This document shows positions 7,284-16,468 of a stretch of 34,822 nt of DNA, one piece after another. This DNA is from Pseudomonadota bacterium (lineage in GTDB: Bacteria; Pseudomonadota; Alphaproteobacteria; Rhizobiales; Xanthobacteraceae), in the NCBI GenBank assembly GCA_021811945.1, contig JAKAPE010000011.1, positions 1 to 34,822 of the forward strand, written 5' to 3'. Both the position numbers and the translations under genes were made by a program. Position 1 is the first letter of the stretch; the number at the start of each line of letters is the position of its first letter. The notes below the pieces were generated by a model. It ran no database searches, was not told the DNA's origin, and saw only the letters and a program-made list of their open reading frames with translations.

Positions 7284-9037
7284 TCGACGCTCCCGAGATA
7301 GGCTTCGATCACCTCCGGCGAGCTTTGAATCTCGCGCGGCGAGCCTTCCGCCAGCTTTTCTCCGAAATTCATCACCACGATGCGATCGACAAGCCCCATC
7401 ACGAATTCCATATCGTGCTCGACCAGGAGGATGCTGACGCCCCGTTCGCGCAGCGAAAAGAGCAGCTTCGCCAGCGTCTGCTTCTCCAGATAGCGCAGTC
7501 CGGCGGCAGGCTCGTCGAGCAGGAGCAGCAGCGGATCGGCGCACAGCGCCCGCGCGATCTCCACCATGCGCTGAGAGCCGAGCGGCAGCGTCCCCGCGGC
7601 CTCGAACAGATGCGCGCCGAGACCGACCCAGTCGAGGCGGCACGCCGCCTCCTGCCGCAATCGCGCCTCCTCGGCGCGGTCGAGCCGCAGACTTGCCGAC
7701 AACACGCCTTCGCGTCCGCGCAGATGAGCGCCAATCGCGGCGTTGTCGAGCACGCTCATCGAGGGCACGAGGTGAACATGCTGGTAGGTGCGCGCGAGGC
7801 CGCAGCGCGCGATGTCGCGGCCGGGAAGGTTGTCGACACGCTTGCCGCGAAAACAGATTTCGCCGGCATCGGCGGCGAGCACGCCGGTCATCAGATTGAA
7901 CACGGTGCTCTTGCCCGCGCCGTTTGGACCGATCAGGCCGAGGATTTCGCCGGACCGCATGTCGAAGGACAGGCTTTTGACCGCTGCAAGCGCTCCGAAG
8001 CTCTTGCTCACGCCCTTGAGCTGCAAGAGCGACTCGTCCCGCTTCGGTTGGGTGCGCGGCGGCAGCGGCGGCACTTTCTTCGGCAACCGCTGCGCGGGCG
8101 TCGGGATCAGCCGGGCAAAATAGGGCACGAGGCCGTCCCGCGTGCGGTGCAACATGACGATGACCAACAACCCGAACACGATGATCTCGAAATTGCCGCT
8201 CTGCTCCATGAGCCTCGGCAGCAGGTCCCTCAACCATGCTTTGAGCAGCGTGAGCAGTGCGGCGCCGATCACCGCTCCCCAAAGCTCGGTTGCGCCGCCG
8301 ATCACCGCCATAAATTGATAATCGATGCTGTCGTTTATGCCGAACGGCTGCGGGCTGACGAAACGCAGCAAATGGGCATAGAGCCAGCCCGACACGGCGG
8401 CGAGCAGCGCCGCGTAGACGAAAATGATGATCTTGAGCCGCGCGGTATCGACGCCGAAATTCTCCGCCATCATGCCGCGATTGCGCAACGCGCGGATGGC
8501 GCGACCATTGCGCGAATCAAGCAGGTTGCGCGTGACGAGCAGCGCCAGCAGCGTGATCGCCCATATCAGATAGTAGAAGGCGCGTTCGTCGCCCAATCTC
8601 CAACCGAGCACTGTCAGCGGCGGAATCCCGGCGAGACCCGAATATTTGCCGAGAAAGTCGAGGTTGCCGAAAACGAAATAGATGGCGATGCCCCAGGCGA
8701 TGGTACCGAGCGGCAGGTAGTGTCCGGACAGCCGCAGCGTGATAAAGCCCAGGAACAGCGACACCACGAGGGTCACCGCCAGACCCGCCGGCAGCGTCAG
8801 CCACGGCGACATGCCGACCTTTGTGGTCAGCACCGCGGTTGCGTAGGCGCCGACGCCGACAAACGCGGCCTGCCCAAACGAGATAAGGCCTCCGATACCG
8901 GTCAGCAGCACCAGGCCAAGCGTGACGATGCTGGCAAGGCCGATGTAGTTGAGCAGCGTGACCTGAAACTGCGGCAGCACCAGCGGGGCTGCCGCCAACA
9001 GCGCGAGCGCCGCCAAGACCAGCGCGCGCCGCATCAT
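7280..9037 (-). CDS. Fused branched-chain-type ABC permease-ATPase (LivM-LivG)
   Basis: One 585-residue polypeptide combines the LivM permease (residues 1 to about 312, many hydrophobic segments, with the conserved [12 protein letters not shown] and a DS.NGRA.RA..N cytoplasmic loop) and a LivG ATPase (about 336-585). They are joined by a proline-rich linker of about 25 residues ([19 protein letters not shown]). The ATPase half has Walker [13 protein letters not shown] (about 370-377), [15 protein letters not shown] as the LivG-type signature (not LSGGQ), Walker [12 protein letters not shown] and [10 protein letters not shown]. The start is the ATG at 9037, overlapping the LivH stop as ATGA; the 15 extra residues in the ORF track lie inside livH. 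The stop overlaps livF the same way. The fusion fixes permease and ATPase stoichiometry on one side of the importer and recurs in rhizobial relatives. Confidence 0.93.
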   Translation of the reverse strand: MMRRALVLAALALLAAAPLVLPQFQVTLLNYIGLASIVTLGLVLLTGIGGLISFGQAAFVGVGAYATAVLTTKVGMSPWLTLPAGLAVTLVVSLFLGFITLRLSGHYLPLGTIAWGIAIYFVFGNLDFLGKYSGLAGIPPLTVLGWRLGDERAFYYLIWAITLLALLVTRNLLDSRNGRAIRALRNRGMMAENFGVDTARLKIIIFVYAALLAAVSGWLYAHLLRFVSPQPFGINDSIDYQFMAVIGGATELWGAVIGAALLTLLKAWLRDLLPRLMEQSGNFEIIVFGLLVIVMLHRTRDGLVPYFARLIPTPAQRLPKKVPPLPPRTQPKRDESLLQLKGVSKSFGALAAVKSLSFDMRSGEILGLIGPNGAGKSTVFNLMTGVLAADAGEICFRGKRVDNLPGRDIARCGLARTYQHVHLVPSMSVLDNAAIGAHLRGREGVLSASLRLDRAEEARLRQEAACRLDWVGLGAHLFEAAGTLPLGSQRMVEIARALCADPLLLLLDEPAAGLRYLEKQTLAKLLFSLRERGVSILLVEHDMEFVMGLVDRIVVMNFGEKLAEGSPREIQSSPEVIEAYLGSVE

Positions 9038-10077
9038 GAGTCGTCTTCCTCCTCGCTGCGACGCGTCGCCAGCGAGCGCCACAACAGCACGGGAATGATC
9101 AGGGTGAAGACGATCGACTCCTTGAACGCGCTGGCCCAGAACGAGGAGTAAGACTCGAGGAAACCGACGGCAAGCGAGCCGAGGGCGGCGAGCGGATAGC
9201 TGGTCATGCCGCCGATGATCGCGCCGACGAATCCCTTCAGGCTGATCATGAAGCCGGTGTCATAGTAAATGGTGGTGATCGGAGCGACGAGAATGCCGGA
9301 CACCGCCCCGATCAGGGCAGCGAGCGCAAAGCTGAGACGGCCGGAGAATTCCGAAGAAATGCCGACCAGTCGCGCGCCGACGCGATTGATGGCGGTGGCG
9401 CGCAGCGCCTTGCCGTAGGTGGTGCGGCCGAACACGAGCGCCAGCAGCACGATCAGCACTAGCGCGGTCACGATCACGCCGATGCTCTGGCCGCTGATGG
9501 TGAGGACGCCGACCTGAAACTGAAGAGCGGGGAACATGCGGGCGCGCAGACCCTCGCCGCCGAAGAACACCAGCCCGAGGCCGGTGAGCACATAGTGCGC
9601 GGCCACCGCGATCACCAGCAGCACCAGCACCGAGGCGTTGGCGAGCGGCTGGAACGCCAGGCGGTACAGCATCGGTCCGAGCGGCATCACGATCGCGATC
9701 GTCACGACCACCTGCAGCAGCAGGTCGTCCGGCCGCGACGCCGACCACCGCGCGGCGGCGGCGATCGCCAGCGGCAGGGCAATATTGAGAAGCGTACTCT
9801 CCGGCAGCGATTTCAACGATCTCCGGCGCAGCGCCGCGAGACCGTCAAGCACGGCAACGATGATACCGCCGCCGATCAGCACATATATGGTGCCGGGCAC
9901 CTTGCCGGATTGCAACGTTGCCAACGAAAGCGCCGCGTAGGAAATGAACTCGCCCTGCGGCACGAAGATCACGCGCGTGACGGTGAACACCACGACGAGC
10001 GCGAGGGCGATCAGCGCATAGATCGCCCCGTTGGTCACCGCATCCTGTGACAGCCACAGCGCGATCGCCAGATTCAT
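9034..10077 (-). CDS. livH: Branched-chain-type ABC transporter permease, LivH family
   Basis: A 347-residue inner-membrane permease, partner of the LivM half for substrate translocation. It begins with the LivH-like [23 protein letters not shown] and PQGEF segments and ends with [27 protein letters not shown]. It is longer than a typical LivH (about 290-310 residues). The extra length lies around residues 80-130, a basic loop ([13 protein letters not shown]) plus an added hydrophobic stretch. The ATG at 10077 is the first in frame. The gene is separated from the binding-protein gene by 211 bases holding two inverted repeats, unlike the overlapping genes downstream. Confidence 0.93.
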   Translation of the reverse strand: MNLAIALWLSQDAVTNGAIYALIALALVVVFTVTRVIFVPQGEFISYAALSLATLQSGKVPGTIYVLIGGGIIVAVLDGLAALRRRSLKSLPESTLLNIALPLAIAAAARWSASRPDDLLLQVVVTIAIVMPLGPMLYRLAFQPLANASVLVLLVIAVAAHYVLTGLGLVFFGGEGLRARMFPALQFQVGVLTISGQSIGVIVTALVLIVLLALVFGRTTYGKALRATAINRVGARLVGISSEFSGRLSFALAALIGAVSGILVAPITTIYYDTGFMISLKGFVGAIIGGMTSYPLAALGSLAVGFLESYSSFWASAFKESIVFTLIIPVLLWRSLATRRSEEEDDS

Positions 10078-10157
10078 CGGAGCGCGTTCCGATCAGCAGA
10101 CATTTTCCCGCTCTTCCGGCGCAAGCGACGGAGCGTATCGATCCCGGCGAGCCCGAT

Positions 10158-10180
10158 GGTCCCCGCTTTCGCGGGAACGA
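10158..10180. repeat. REP-like palindromic element
   Basis: The sequence GGTCCCCGCTTTCGCGGGAACGA contains a perfect 5-bp stem CCCGC/GCGGG around TTTC. Its reverse complement, GTTCCCGCGAAAGCGGGGACC, matches the widespread 'TTCCCGCGAAAGCGGGAA' intergenic repeat, whose tell-tale translation 'VVPAKAGT' appears in the spurious ORF at 10074-10307. It sits between the binding-protein and livH genes. It may affect message stability or be an inert repeat. Confidence 0.6.
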
Positions 10181-10237
10181 CCTCCACTGACGGCCGATCC
10201 GATTTCATCGGATTGCCCTTCCGTTGATCTCTGGCAG

Positions 10238-10268
10238 GGAAAAGGGGAAGGCGATGTTCCCCTTTTCC
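10238..10268. terminator. Perfect 12-bp stem-loop downstream of the binding-protein gene
   Basis: GGAAAAGGGGAA and TTCCCCTTTTCC form a perfect 12-bp inverted repeat around a 7-base loop, 20 bases past the stop of the minus-strand substrate-binding gene. No T-run follows outside the stem, so it is not a textbook intrinsic terminator. In transporter operons such a hairpin after the binding-protein gene commonly protects the 3' end or partly attenuates, giving more binding protein than permease. That role is inferred here. Confidence 0.6.
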
Positions 10269-10288
10269 GATTCGATCGATTGCCCGTG

Positions 10289-11425
10289 CTACTTGATTAG
10301 CCGCCACTCGCCATTCTGGACCTGCACCAGCACGCGGGCGCGCTTATCGACGCCGTTGTGGTTTGTCGGGCTCATATTGTAGATGCCGTGCGTGCCGACG
10401 ACGTTCTTCACGTTTTCCAGAGCGTCGCGCAGCGCCGAACGGAATGCCGGCGTGCCCGGCTTCGCCGTCTTGGCAGCGATGGGAACGGCGGCATTCAGCA
10501 GCAGAAAACCGTCATAGCTGTAGCCGGCAAATGCGTTGCGAGTGCCGGCGCCGAACTTTTTCTCGTAGCGCCTGTCGAAATTCAGCGCGACCTTCTTGAT
10601 CGGATTGTTGTCCGGAAGATCCTCGGCCACCATGAGCGGCCCGGTCGGCGCAATGGCGCCCTCGACGTCCTTGCCGCCGACCTTGATGAATTCCCGGTTC
10701 ACGGTGCCATGGTTGTGGTAAATTTGTTTCTTGTAGCCGTGCTCGACCAGGGAGATCTGCGGCAAAGCGTCGCCGGTACCCGATCCGCCGACCACGACCG
10801 CGTCGGGATTGACCGCGATGATCTTGAGCACCTGACCGGTGACGCTGGTGTCGGCGCGCGCATAGCGCTCGTCGGTGACGATCTTGATGCCGGCCGGTCC
10901 GCACAGCTCTTGCATCGATTTGTAAACGATGTCGCCCCAGGAATCGGAGAAGCCGATATAGCCGATCGTCTTCACGCCGTGGGCCTTCATATGATCGACC
11001 ACGGCGCTCATCATCAGCGTGGTCGGCTGCGGCACGATAAAGGTCCATTCGAGCTTGCTCGGCGGCAAGGCGACCGGCGAAAGCGCCATCAGCGGCGTCT
11101 TCAGCTCGTTGGCGATCAGCGCGAGCTGGGTCGTCGACGGCACCGCCACCGAGCCCATGAAAGCGTCAACCTTGTCCTGCGTGATCAGCTCTCGCCCGTT
11201 CTTTGCCGCTTCGGTGGCATTGGTCTTGTCTTCGAGAATGATGAACTTGACCGGATAGCCGCCGATCGTCTTCGGCATCAGATCGAAGGCATTTCTGTAA
11301 TTGATCCCGAGCGAGGCGCCGGGACCGGTCGTGCCCATGGTGAGGCCGATGGTGACCTCCTGCGCCGCCGCGGTCCCGGCGAGACCGACCGACAGCGCAA
11401 CCGCTAACAGCAACTTTCGATACAT
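10289..11425 (-). CDS. Periplasmic substrate-binding protein of a branched-chain-type ABC importer
   Basis: A 378-residue type I periplasmic binding protein (Peripla_BP_6/LivK-like), the specificity component of the adjacent Liv-type importer. A signal peptide is clear: MYRKLLL, a hydrophobic core to about residue 18, then cleavage near AAA-QEV. The mature part begins VTIGLTMGTTGPGASLGINYRNAFDL, typical of the family, and contains VDAFMGSVAVPSTTQLA and DAVVVGGSGTGDALPQI. A strong Shine-Dalgarno (GGGAGGG) lies about 7 bases before the ATG, consistent with high expression. The ligand cannot be read from sequence; relatives near CoA-ligase and hydroxylase genes often bind aromatic or amide compounds. 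Confidence 0.93.
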   Translation of the reverse strand: MYRKLLLAVALSVGLAGTAAAQEVTIGLTMGTTGPGASLGINYRNAFDLMPKTIGGYPVKFIILEDKTNATEAAKNGRELITQDKVDAFMGSVAVPSTTQLALIANELKTPLMALSPVALPPSKLEWTFIVPQPTTLMMSAVVDHMKAHGVKTIGYIGFSDSWGDIVYKSMQELCGPAGIKIVTDERYARADTSVTGQVLKIIAVNPDAVVVGGSGTGDALPQISLVEHGYKKQIYHNHGTVNREFIKVGGKDVEGAIAPTGPLMVAEDLPDNNPIKKVALNFDRRYEKKFGAGTRNAFAGYSYDGFLLLNAAVPIAAKTAKPGTPAFRSALRDALENVKNVVGTHGIYNMSPTNHNGVDKRARVLVQVQNGEWRLIK

Positions 11426-11431
11426 GACATT

Positions 11432-11438
11432 CCCTCCC
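11432..11438 (-). promoter_or_regulatory. Strong Shine-Dalgarno of the binding-protein gene
   Basis: Minus-strand GGGAGGG about 7 bases before the ATG at 11425 supports that start. Most genes in the run rely on overlaps instead, so this marks a separately and strongly translated gene. Confidence 0.7.
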
Positions 11439-11462
11439 GTGCTGTGACTTCACGCTCACTTC

Positions 11463-11478
11463 CACGGCCTCCGCCGTG
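11463..11478. terminator. Short hairpin between the CoA-transferase and binding-protein genes
   Basis: CACGGC-CTCC-GCCGTG is a perfect 6-bp stem with a 4-base loop in the 81-base gap between the CoA-transferase stop and the binding-protein start. No T-run follows. It could be a weak terminator or processing site separating the enzyme genes from the transporter genes. Confidence 0.35.
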
Positions 11479-11506
11479 ATCCATGCCGGCGACGCGGCGC
11501 GGTGAC

Positions 11507-12697
11507 CTAAGCCACGATACCCTCCGCTGCCAAAGCTGCAATGTCCGATCGCGCAAAACCCGCCTGCGCCAGCACGTGATGCGTGTCCGCCCCGTATTTC
11601 GGCGCAAAGGGCAGATCGCGCGCGGCGCCGTCGATATCGACCGGCATTGGCTGCATGTGAATGGTCTTGCCGCCCGGCAGCGCGGTGCGTGTGAGCTTGC
11701 CCTGGAGCTGCGGCAGGGCGCTGACCTGGCGGATGTCGAAGATGCGCGTCGATGGGATCGTCGCCGAGCGCAGGTCGGCGAGAATCTCATCGACGCCATG
11801 ACGGATCGTGACCGCCGCGATGTCGCGATGGATCGCTTCGCGTTCCTTGTGGCGGCCTTCATTGGTGACGCGCGTATCGTTCGCGGCCGGTGCGAACTTT
11901 GCAATCGCGGTGAGACGGCGCCACTGCACGTCGCTGCCGATGGCGAGATACACGAAGCCGTCGTTGGCGGGATAGACGTTGGTGGGAATGAATTTTCGGT
12001 GCTCGTTGCCGGCGCGCGTGATCTCGCTCGGCGCGCAATCGAAGTCGATCAGCGGCAGCACGGTGATGAGCCAGGATGCGGCCGCCTGCAGCATGGAAAC
12101 GTGGATCGCCTTGCCGCGTCCGGTCTCGCCGCGTTCTAACAGAGCCAGCATGACATTGGCATAGATCTCGTCGCCGGCCTTGAGGTCGATCACCGGCAGG
12201 CCCATCTGCGTTGGCGATCCCTTGGGATCGCCTGTCACCTCCATATAGCCGCACATCGCCTGAATCACGGGGTCATAGCCGGGGACGTCGGGATAATCCG
12301 GTCCCATGGCGGAAATGCCGGCCCAAATCAGGTCGGGCTTGACAGCCGACAGCGTCGGATAATCGATCCCCAGCGCCGCGTAGCGCGACGGCAAGGTGTT
12401 GCAGCAGAACACGTCGACATCAAGCGCGCTGATCAGGCGCCGCAGGATTTCCTGCCCGCGCGGATGCTTGAGGTTGAGCGCGATCGCTTCCTTGCCGACG
12501 TTGGGCGCAACGAAATAGCTGCGCCGGTCATCGTCGGCGATCCGGCCGCCGATATAACGGTTGGGATCGCCGGGCAGGCCGCCGCCCGCCTTCGTCGCCT
12601 CGATGCGGATGACGCGCCAGCCGAGTTGGGCGAAGCGCAGCGTCGCCGATGGCAGCGACAACGCCTGCTCCATGCTGAGGACGGTGCGCGGCTTCAT
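11507..12697 (-). CDS. Class III CoA-transferase (CaiB/BaiF family)
   Basis: This 396-residue protein should move CoA between acyl groups, allowing substrate activation without ATP. Family features are an N-terminal Rossmann-like half ([14 protein letters not shown], then [16 protein letters not shown]), the [13 protein letters not shown] segment, and [11 protein letters not shown] with D171 at the position of the catalytic aspartate that forms the acyl-anhydride. The C-terminal half includes [12 protein letters not shown] and a SEA-like ending. Length matches formyl-CoA transferase relatives, though the very start ([20 protein letters not shown]) is divergent from the typical 'PLxGxRVLDL' opening. 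The start at 12697 overlaps the Mo-hydroxylase gene stop as ATGA, so it is made with that enzyme; the acyl group is unknown. Confidence 0.9.
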   Translation of the reverse strand: MKPRTVLSMEQALSLPSATLRFAQLGWRVIRIEATKAGGGLPGDPNRYIGGRIADDDRRSYFVAPNVGKEAIALNLKHPRGQEILRRLISALDVDVFCCNTLPSRYAALGIDYPTLSAVKPDLIWAGISAMGPDYPDVPGYDPVIQAMCGYMEVTGDPKGSPTQMGLPVIDLKAGDEIYANVMLALLERGETGRGKAIHVSMLQAAASWLITVLPLIDFDCAPSEITRAGNEHRKFIPTNVYPANDGFVYLAIGSDVQWRRLTAIAKFAPAANDTRVTNEGRHKEREAIHRDIAAVTIRHGVDEILADLRSATIPSTRIFDIRQVSALPQLQGKLTRTALPGGKTIHMQPMPVDIDGAARDLPFAPKYGADTHHVLAQAGFARSDIAALAAEGIVA

Positions 12698-15081
12698 GCG
12701 GCGGCGATCCAAGTCGGCGGCTGCGAATTCGAGTGCAGGGCGCGGTAGACGTTCTCCGGGGTGAACGGCAGCGCCGTGATGCGCACGCCGGTGGCGTTGT
12801 AGATAGCATTGGCGACGGCCGCCGCGACACAGATCGCCGGCGCCTCGCCGACGCCCTTGGCGCCTTGCGGTCCTTCCCCATCCATCGTCTCGATGAAGGA
12901 GACGTCGATCTCGGGGATTTCCGGCGCGGTTACCAGCTTGTAGTCGCGAAAATTCGGGTTGCGGATGACGCCGTTCTCGACGATCAGGTCTTCGGTCAGC
13001 GCGTAGCCCTGGCCCATGACGACGCCGCCCTCGATCTGGCCCTCGATGCCGAGGCGATTGAGCACGCGGCCGACGTCGTGCGCGCCGATGACCTTCAACA
13101 GCTTGACGATGCCGGTCTCGGTGTCGACCTCGATCTCGACCACCTGCGTCGCCCAGGCGTAGGCGGCCGAGACGTCGCCGCGGAACTCCTTGTCCTGCTT
13201 GTGGCTCGGCGGCTCGTAATAGAAGGTCGTCATCACGAGCTCGGCTTTGTCGGAGAAGTGCAGCGATCGAATGAGCTTGCCGATCTCGATCAGCTTCTCG
13301 CCGGTGGCCTTGTCGATCACGCAGCCCTCGCGCAGGTCGAGGCGCTCGGCCGGCCGCCCGAACTTCGAGGCAGCCGCGGCCAGGATTTTCGCCTTGGCCT
13401 TGCGCGCGGCGCCGAGCGCAGAATTGCCGGCGATGAAGGTGGTGCGCGAGGCATGCACGCCGACATCCCACGGCTTCACATCGGTATCGTTGTTGACGAC
13501 CGTGACCGCCGACAGCGGCAGCCCCAGTTCCTCGCAGGCGAGCTGGGCGAGCACCGTCTCCGAGCCCTGGCCGATCTCGGAGGCCCCGGTGATTAGCGTG
13601 ATATGGGCGAAATCGTCCATCTTGATGATCGTGCCGCAGCCGTCGGACGGATAGATCTTGGCGCCGCCGCCGACATGCAGCATCGAGGCCATCCCGACGC
13701 CGCGCTTGACCGGGTTGCCGTCGTTCCATTTCCCGCGGGCGGCGCTGAACTTCGCCTGATAGTCGCTGCGCGAGGCGGCCGTCTGCAGGCAATCCTTGAA
13801 GCCGCAAGACTTGAAATGCATGCCCTGCGGCGTGACCTCGCCGGGATCCTGCGCGTTGATCAGCCGGAACTCGAGCGGGTCCATGCCGATCGCTTCCGCG
13901 AGCTTGTCCATATGTGCCTCGACGGCAAAGGTCGCCTGCAAATTGCCGTAGCCGCGGAAGGAGCCGGCATAGGGATTGTTGGTGTAGATGGCGCGCGTGC
14001 GGTAATTGCAATTCGGGACGCGGTAGAGCGAGGAGATGGTCTGCATCATGACAAACGGCGTGGTCGCGCCCCAGGACGTGTAGGCGCCGTTGTCGTGCAC
14101 CGTTTCGACGTCGCGGAACGTCAGCCGGCCGTCGCTGCGGCAGCCGGAACGCATCTTCAGGAGCACCGGCTGGCGGGTCGGCGAGGCCATGAATTCCTCC
14201 TCGCGCGAGAAGATCAGCTTGACCGGCCGGTGCGTGATCTTGGCGAGATAGATGGCGATCGGCTCGAAGGGGTAGATGTCGAGCTTGGAACCGAAACCGC
14301 CGCCGATGGGCGGCTGAATGATGCGGATGCGGCCGGGGTCCATGCCGAGCAATTCGGCGAATTCGCGCTTGTGCAGGAACGGAACCTGCGTGTTGGAGTA
14401 GAGCAGCAGGTTCTCGCTGGCATCAAACTCGGCGATGACACCGGACACGCCCATGCAGCAATGCGTGACATAGTGCAGCCGGAACACATCCTCGACAACG
14501 ACGACGGATTCCGCCTCGCCGTTGGGGATGTCGCCCTGCCCGTAATTGAAAGTCATCGCGACGTTGTCGTGTGAGGCTTTGTGCACGACTTCCCGCTTGC
14601 CGTCGGGGCCGGTGACGATGAGATCCTCGCCATGCAGCAGCGCGGCACCCGGCTTGAGTGAATCTTCGGCCGTGGCGACGATCGGCAGCGGCTCGTATTC
14701 GACCTTGATCAGCTTGACGGCCGCCGCGGCGATATCTTCGGATTCGGCGGCCACCGCGGCGATCTCGTCGCGCGGGCTGCGCACGCGATCGCCTTTGAGC
14801 GGCAGATGGTCCTTGGCGACGCCGATCGGGCGCTGCCACGGAACATCGGCTGCGGTGATAACGGCGTGCACGCCGGGCAGCGCCCGCGCCGCGCCGGTAT
14901 CGATCGCAACGATGCGGGCATGCACCTCGCTCGATCGCAGAATCTTGGCGTGCAACTGGCCGGGTAGATCAATGTCGTGGATATAACGGGTCTTGCCACT
15001 CGCCTTCTCCGGCGCGTCCATCTTGGGGATGCGCTTGCCGATGAGCGAACCGTCGTATTTCGGCTTTTCCATCGCGTCCAT
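12694..15081 (-). CDS. Molybdenum hydroxylase large subunit (xanthine dehydrogenase/CoxL family)
   Basis: The 795-residue catalytic subunit binds the molybdopterin-cytosine cofactor and hydroxylates a ring or aldehyde carbon with water. Visible are the N-terminal 'a/b hammerhead' domain ([17 protein letters not shown]...AADVP), [31 protein letters not shown], the [20 protein letters not shown] cofactor loop, and the C-terminal [12 protein letters not shown] with the catalytic base near E746. The AGSFRGYG loop resembles 4-hydroxybenzoyl-CoA reductase/xanthine dehydrogenase types and lacks the AYRCSFR cysteine loop of CO dehydrogenase, so CO oxidation is unlikely. The start at 15081 is set by AGGAGG seven bases upstream; the 115 extra residues in the ORF track are out-of-frame with the 2Fe-2S gene. 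No cofactor-insertion gene is in the window. Confidence 0.93.
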   Translation of the reverse strand: MDAMEKPKYDGSLIGKRIPKMDAPEKASGKTRYIHDIDLPGQLHAKILRSSEVHARIVAIDTGAARALPGVHAVITAADVPWQRPIGVAKDHLPLKGDRVRSPRDEIAAVAAESEDIAAAAVKLIKVEYEPLPIVATAEDSLKPGAALLHGEDLIVTGPDGKREVVHKASHDNVAMTFNYGQGDIPNGEAESVVVVEDVFRLHYVTHCCMGVSGVIAEFDASENLLLYSNTQVPFLHKREFAELLGMDPGRIRIIQPPIGGGFGSKLDIYPFEPIAIYLAKITHRPVKLIFSREEEFMASPTRQPVLLKMRSGCRSDGRLTFRDVETVHDNGAYTSWGATTPFVMMQTISSLYRVPNCNYRTRAIYTNNPYAGSFRGYGNLQATFAVEAHMDKLAEAIGMDPLEFRLINAQDPGEVTPQGMHFKSCGFKDCLQTAASRSDYQAKFSAARGKWNDGNPVKRGVGMASMLHVGGGAKIYPSDGCGTIIKMDDFAHITLITGASEIGQGSETVLAQLACEELGLPLSAVTVVNNDTDVKPWDVGVHASRTTFIAGNSALGAARKAKAKILAAAASKFGRPAERLDLREGCVIDKATGEKLIEIGKLIRSLHFSDKAELVMTTFYYEPPSHKQDKEFRGDVSAAYAWATQVVEIEVDTETGIVKLLKVIGAHDVGRVLNRLGIEGQIEGGVVMGQGYALTEDLIVENGVIRNPNFRDYKLVTAPEIPEIDVSFIETMDGEGPQGAKGVGEAPAICVAAAVANAIYNATGVRITALPFTPENVYRALHSNSQPPTWIAAA

Positions 15082-15088
15082 GGGACAG

Positions 15089-15094
15089 CCTCCT
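15089..15094 (-). promoter_or_regulatory. AGGAGG Shine-Dalgarno fixing the Mo-subunit start
   Basis: Minus-strand AGGAGG lies 7 bases before the ATG at 15081, immediately after the stop of the 2Fe-2S subunit gene (15093). It selects [11 protein letters not shown] as the N-terminus over the second ATG at 15072. Confidence 0.75.
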
Positions 15095-15566
15095 AGCTCG
15101 AGGCCGCAGCGGCTTCGCTGATCGCCTCGACGATCTTCTTGTAGCCGGTGCAGCGGCAGAGATTGCCTTCGATGCCGCGCCGGATCTGCTCCGGCGTCGG
15201 GCTCCTCACCTTCTCCAGGAGATTTCTTGCCTGCATGACGAAGCCGGGCGTGCAGAAGCCGCATTGGACGGCCCCATATGCGACGAAGCTTTTCTTCAGC
15301 GCCTCGGTGCGCGGATCCGACACCAAGCCTTCGATGGTGACGATTTCGCGGCCGTGGCAATCGGCCGCAAACATCAGGCAGGCATTCGCCGAAAGGCCGT
15401 CGACGTTGATGGTGCAGGCGCCGCATTCGCCCTCGCCGCAGCCATATTTCGTGCCGGTCAGGTGCAGCTCGTCGCGCAGCATCTCGAGCGCGCTCATGCC
15501 GGGGGAGACCGTCGTGCGCACGTCGACGCCGTTGAGCTTGAAGGCAACGTCAATTTTGGGTGACAT
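15093..15566 (-). CDS. 2Fe-2S subunit of the molybdenum hydroxylase (CoxS family)
   Basis: A 157-residue small subunit relaying electrons between the Mo site and FAD. It has the plant-ferredoxin-type cluster YGCGEGECGACTINVDGLSANAC in its first half and the second cluster CGFCTPGF...EGNLCRCTGYKKI in the helical domain, with all eight cysteines present. MSPKIDVAFKLNG begins at the ATG 15566, preceded by AAGGATG, and the gene overlaps the end of the FAD-subunit gene by 17 bases. The order FAD, 2Fe-2S, Mo equals coxMSL. Confidence 0.95.
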   Translation of the reverse strand: MSPKIDVAFKLNGVDVRTTVSPGMSALEMLRDELHLTGTKYGCGEGECGACTINVDGLSANACLMFAADCHGREIVTIEGLVSDPRTEALKKSFVAYGAVQCGFCTPGFVMQARNLLEKVRSPTPEQIRRGIEGNLCRCTGYKKIVEAISEAAAASS

Positions 15567-16467
15567 TATTGAGCATCCTTCGCAAGACATTGCGCACAAG
15601 CTCGCGCCGGTACCATGCCGAGGCGCGGATATCCGAAATCGGATGGATGTCGGCGGCGGCCGCCGCGAGCGCCGGCTCGATCGCGGCCGGCAGCGGTTGG
15701 GAGGCAAGCGCGGCCTCCGTCTTGGCGGCGCGGATCGGGGTCGGCGCCACGGCGCCGAAGGCGACCCGCACCTGGCGCAACCGTTGCCCGTCGCGCACGG
15801 CGCCGAAACCTATCGCGATCGCGGAAATGTCGAGCGCCGGGCGGGTACCGAATTTATAGAATTCGCTGAAGAAGCCGTCGGGCGGCAGCGGCACTTCGAC
15901 CGCGGTCAGAAGCTCGGTCGCGCGCCGCTGGGTGCGGCCGGGGCCGACGAAAAACTCGGCAAGCGGCAGCGTTCGCCTCGCCGCCGCGCCGTTCACCTCG
16001 CTCGTAAGCTCGACGCGCGCATCGAAAACCAGCAGCGGCACCAGCGTATCGCCGGCCGGCGAAGCGTTGCAGATATTGCCGCCGATCGTCGCCGCGTTGC
16101 GCAACTGCTCGCTGGCGAAATGATCGGCAGCCTGCCACAGGGCATTGAAACGGTTCTTGACGAGCGCGCTGTCGAGCAACTCGGTGATGGTGGTCAGCGC
16201 GCCGAACCGCACGCAGTCCTGCGTCCCGCGGATGCCCCGCAGCTCGGGCACATGTCGGACGTTCATCAGCATCCGCTGGAAACGGGCACGGCCTGTCTTG
16301 CTTTGCGGCATCAAGTCGGTACCGCCGGCGAGAATGGTCGCCTCGCCGGTGCGCAGCAGCGCCACCGCCTCGGCGAGCGAGCGCGGCGCCGCGTAAGTCT
16401 CGATCGCCGCGACGCCTTCTTCTGGAGCGACGGCCGGGCGTCCTGTCGTTGCCGGTTGCGGACTCAC
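15550..16467 (-). CDS. FAD-binding subunit of the molybdenum hydroxylase (CoxM family)
   Basis: A 305-residue medium subunit that passes electrons from the 2Fe-2S clusters to an external acceptor. FAD contacts are seen in ILAGGTDLMPQ (about residues 45-55) and NAATIGGNICNASPAGD (about 127-143), followed by the CO-dehydrogenase flavoprotein C-terminal domain. The start is a GTG at 16467, one base after the TGA of hyuB, with a GGAGC sequence ahead; no in-frame ATG is available nearby. The near-zero spacing to hyuB links Hyu and hydroxylase production. Confidence 0.93.
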   Translation of the reverse strand: MSPQPATTGRPAVAPEEGVAAIETYAAPRSLAEAVALLRTGEATILAGGTDLMPQSKTGRARFQRMLMNVRHVPELRGIRGTQDCVRFGALTTITELLDSALVKNRFNALWQAADHFASEQLRNAATIGGNICNASPAGDTLVPLLVFDARVELTSEVNGAAARRTLPLAEFFVGPGRTQRRATELLTAVEVPLPPDGFFSEFYKFGTRPALDISAIAIGFGAVRDGQRLRQVRVAFGAVAPTPIRAAKTEAALASQPLPAAIEPALAAAAADIHPISDIRASAWYRRELVRNVLRRMLNNVTQN

Positions 16468-16468
16468 C

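Noticed and set aside
7325-9151. 608-residue plus-strand ORF opposite the LivM-LivG fusion
   Set aside because: Low-complexity QRR/HQR-rich translation typical of antisense frames.
12694-16467. Aerobic CO dehydrogenase (coxMSL)
   Set aside because: Gene order matches, but the large subunit lacks the AYRCSFR cysteine loop and no cox accessory genes are present.
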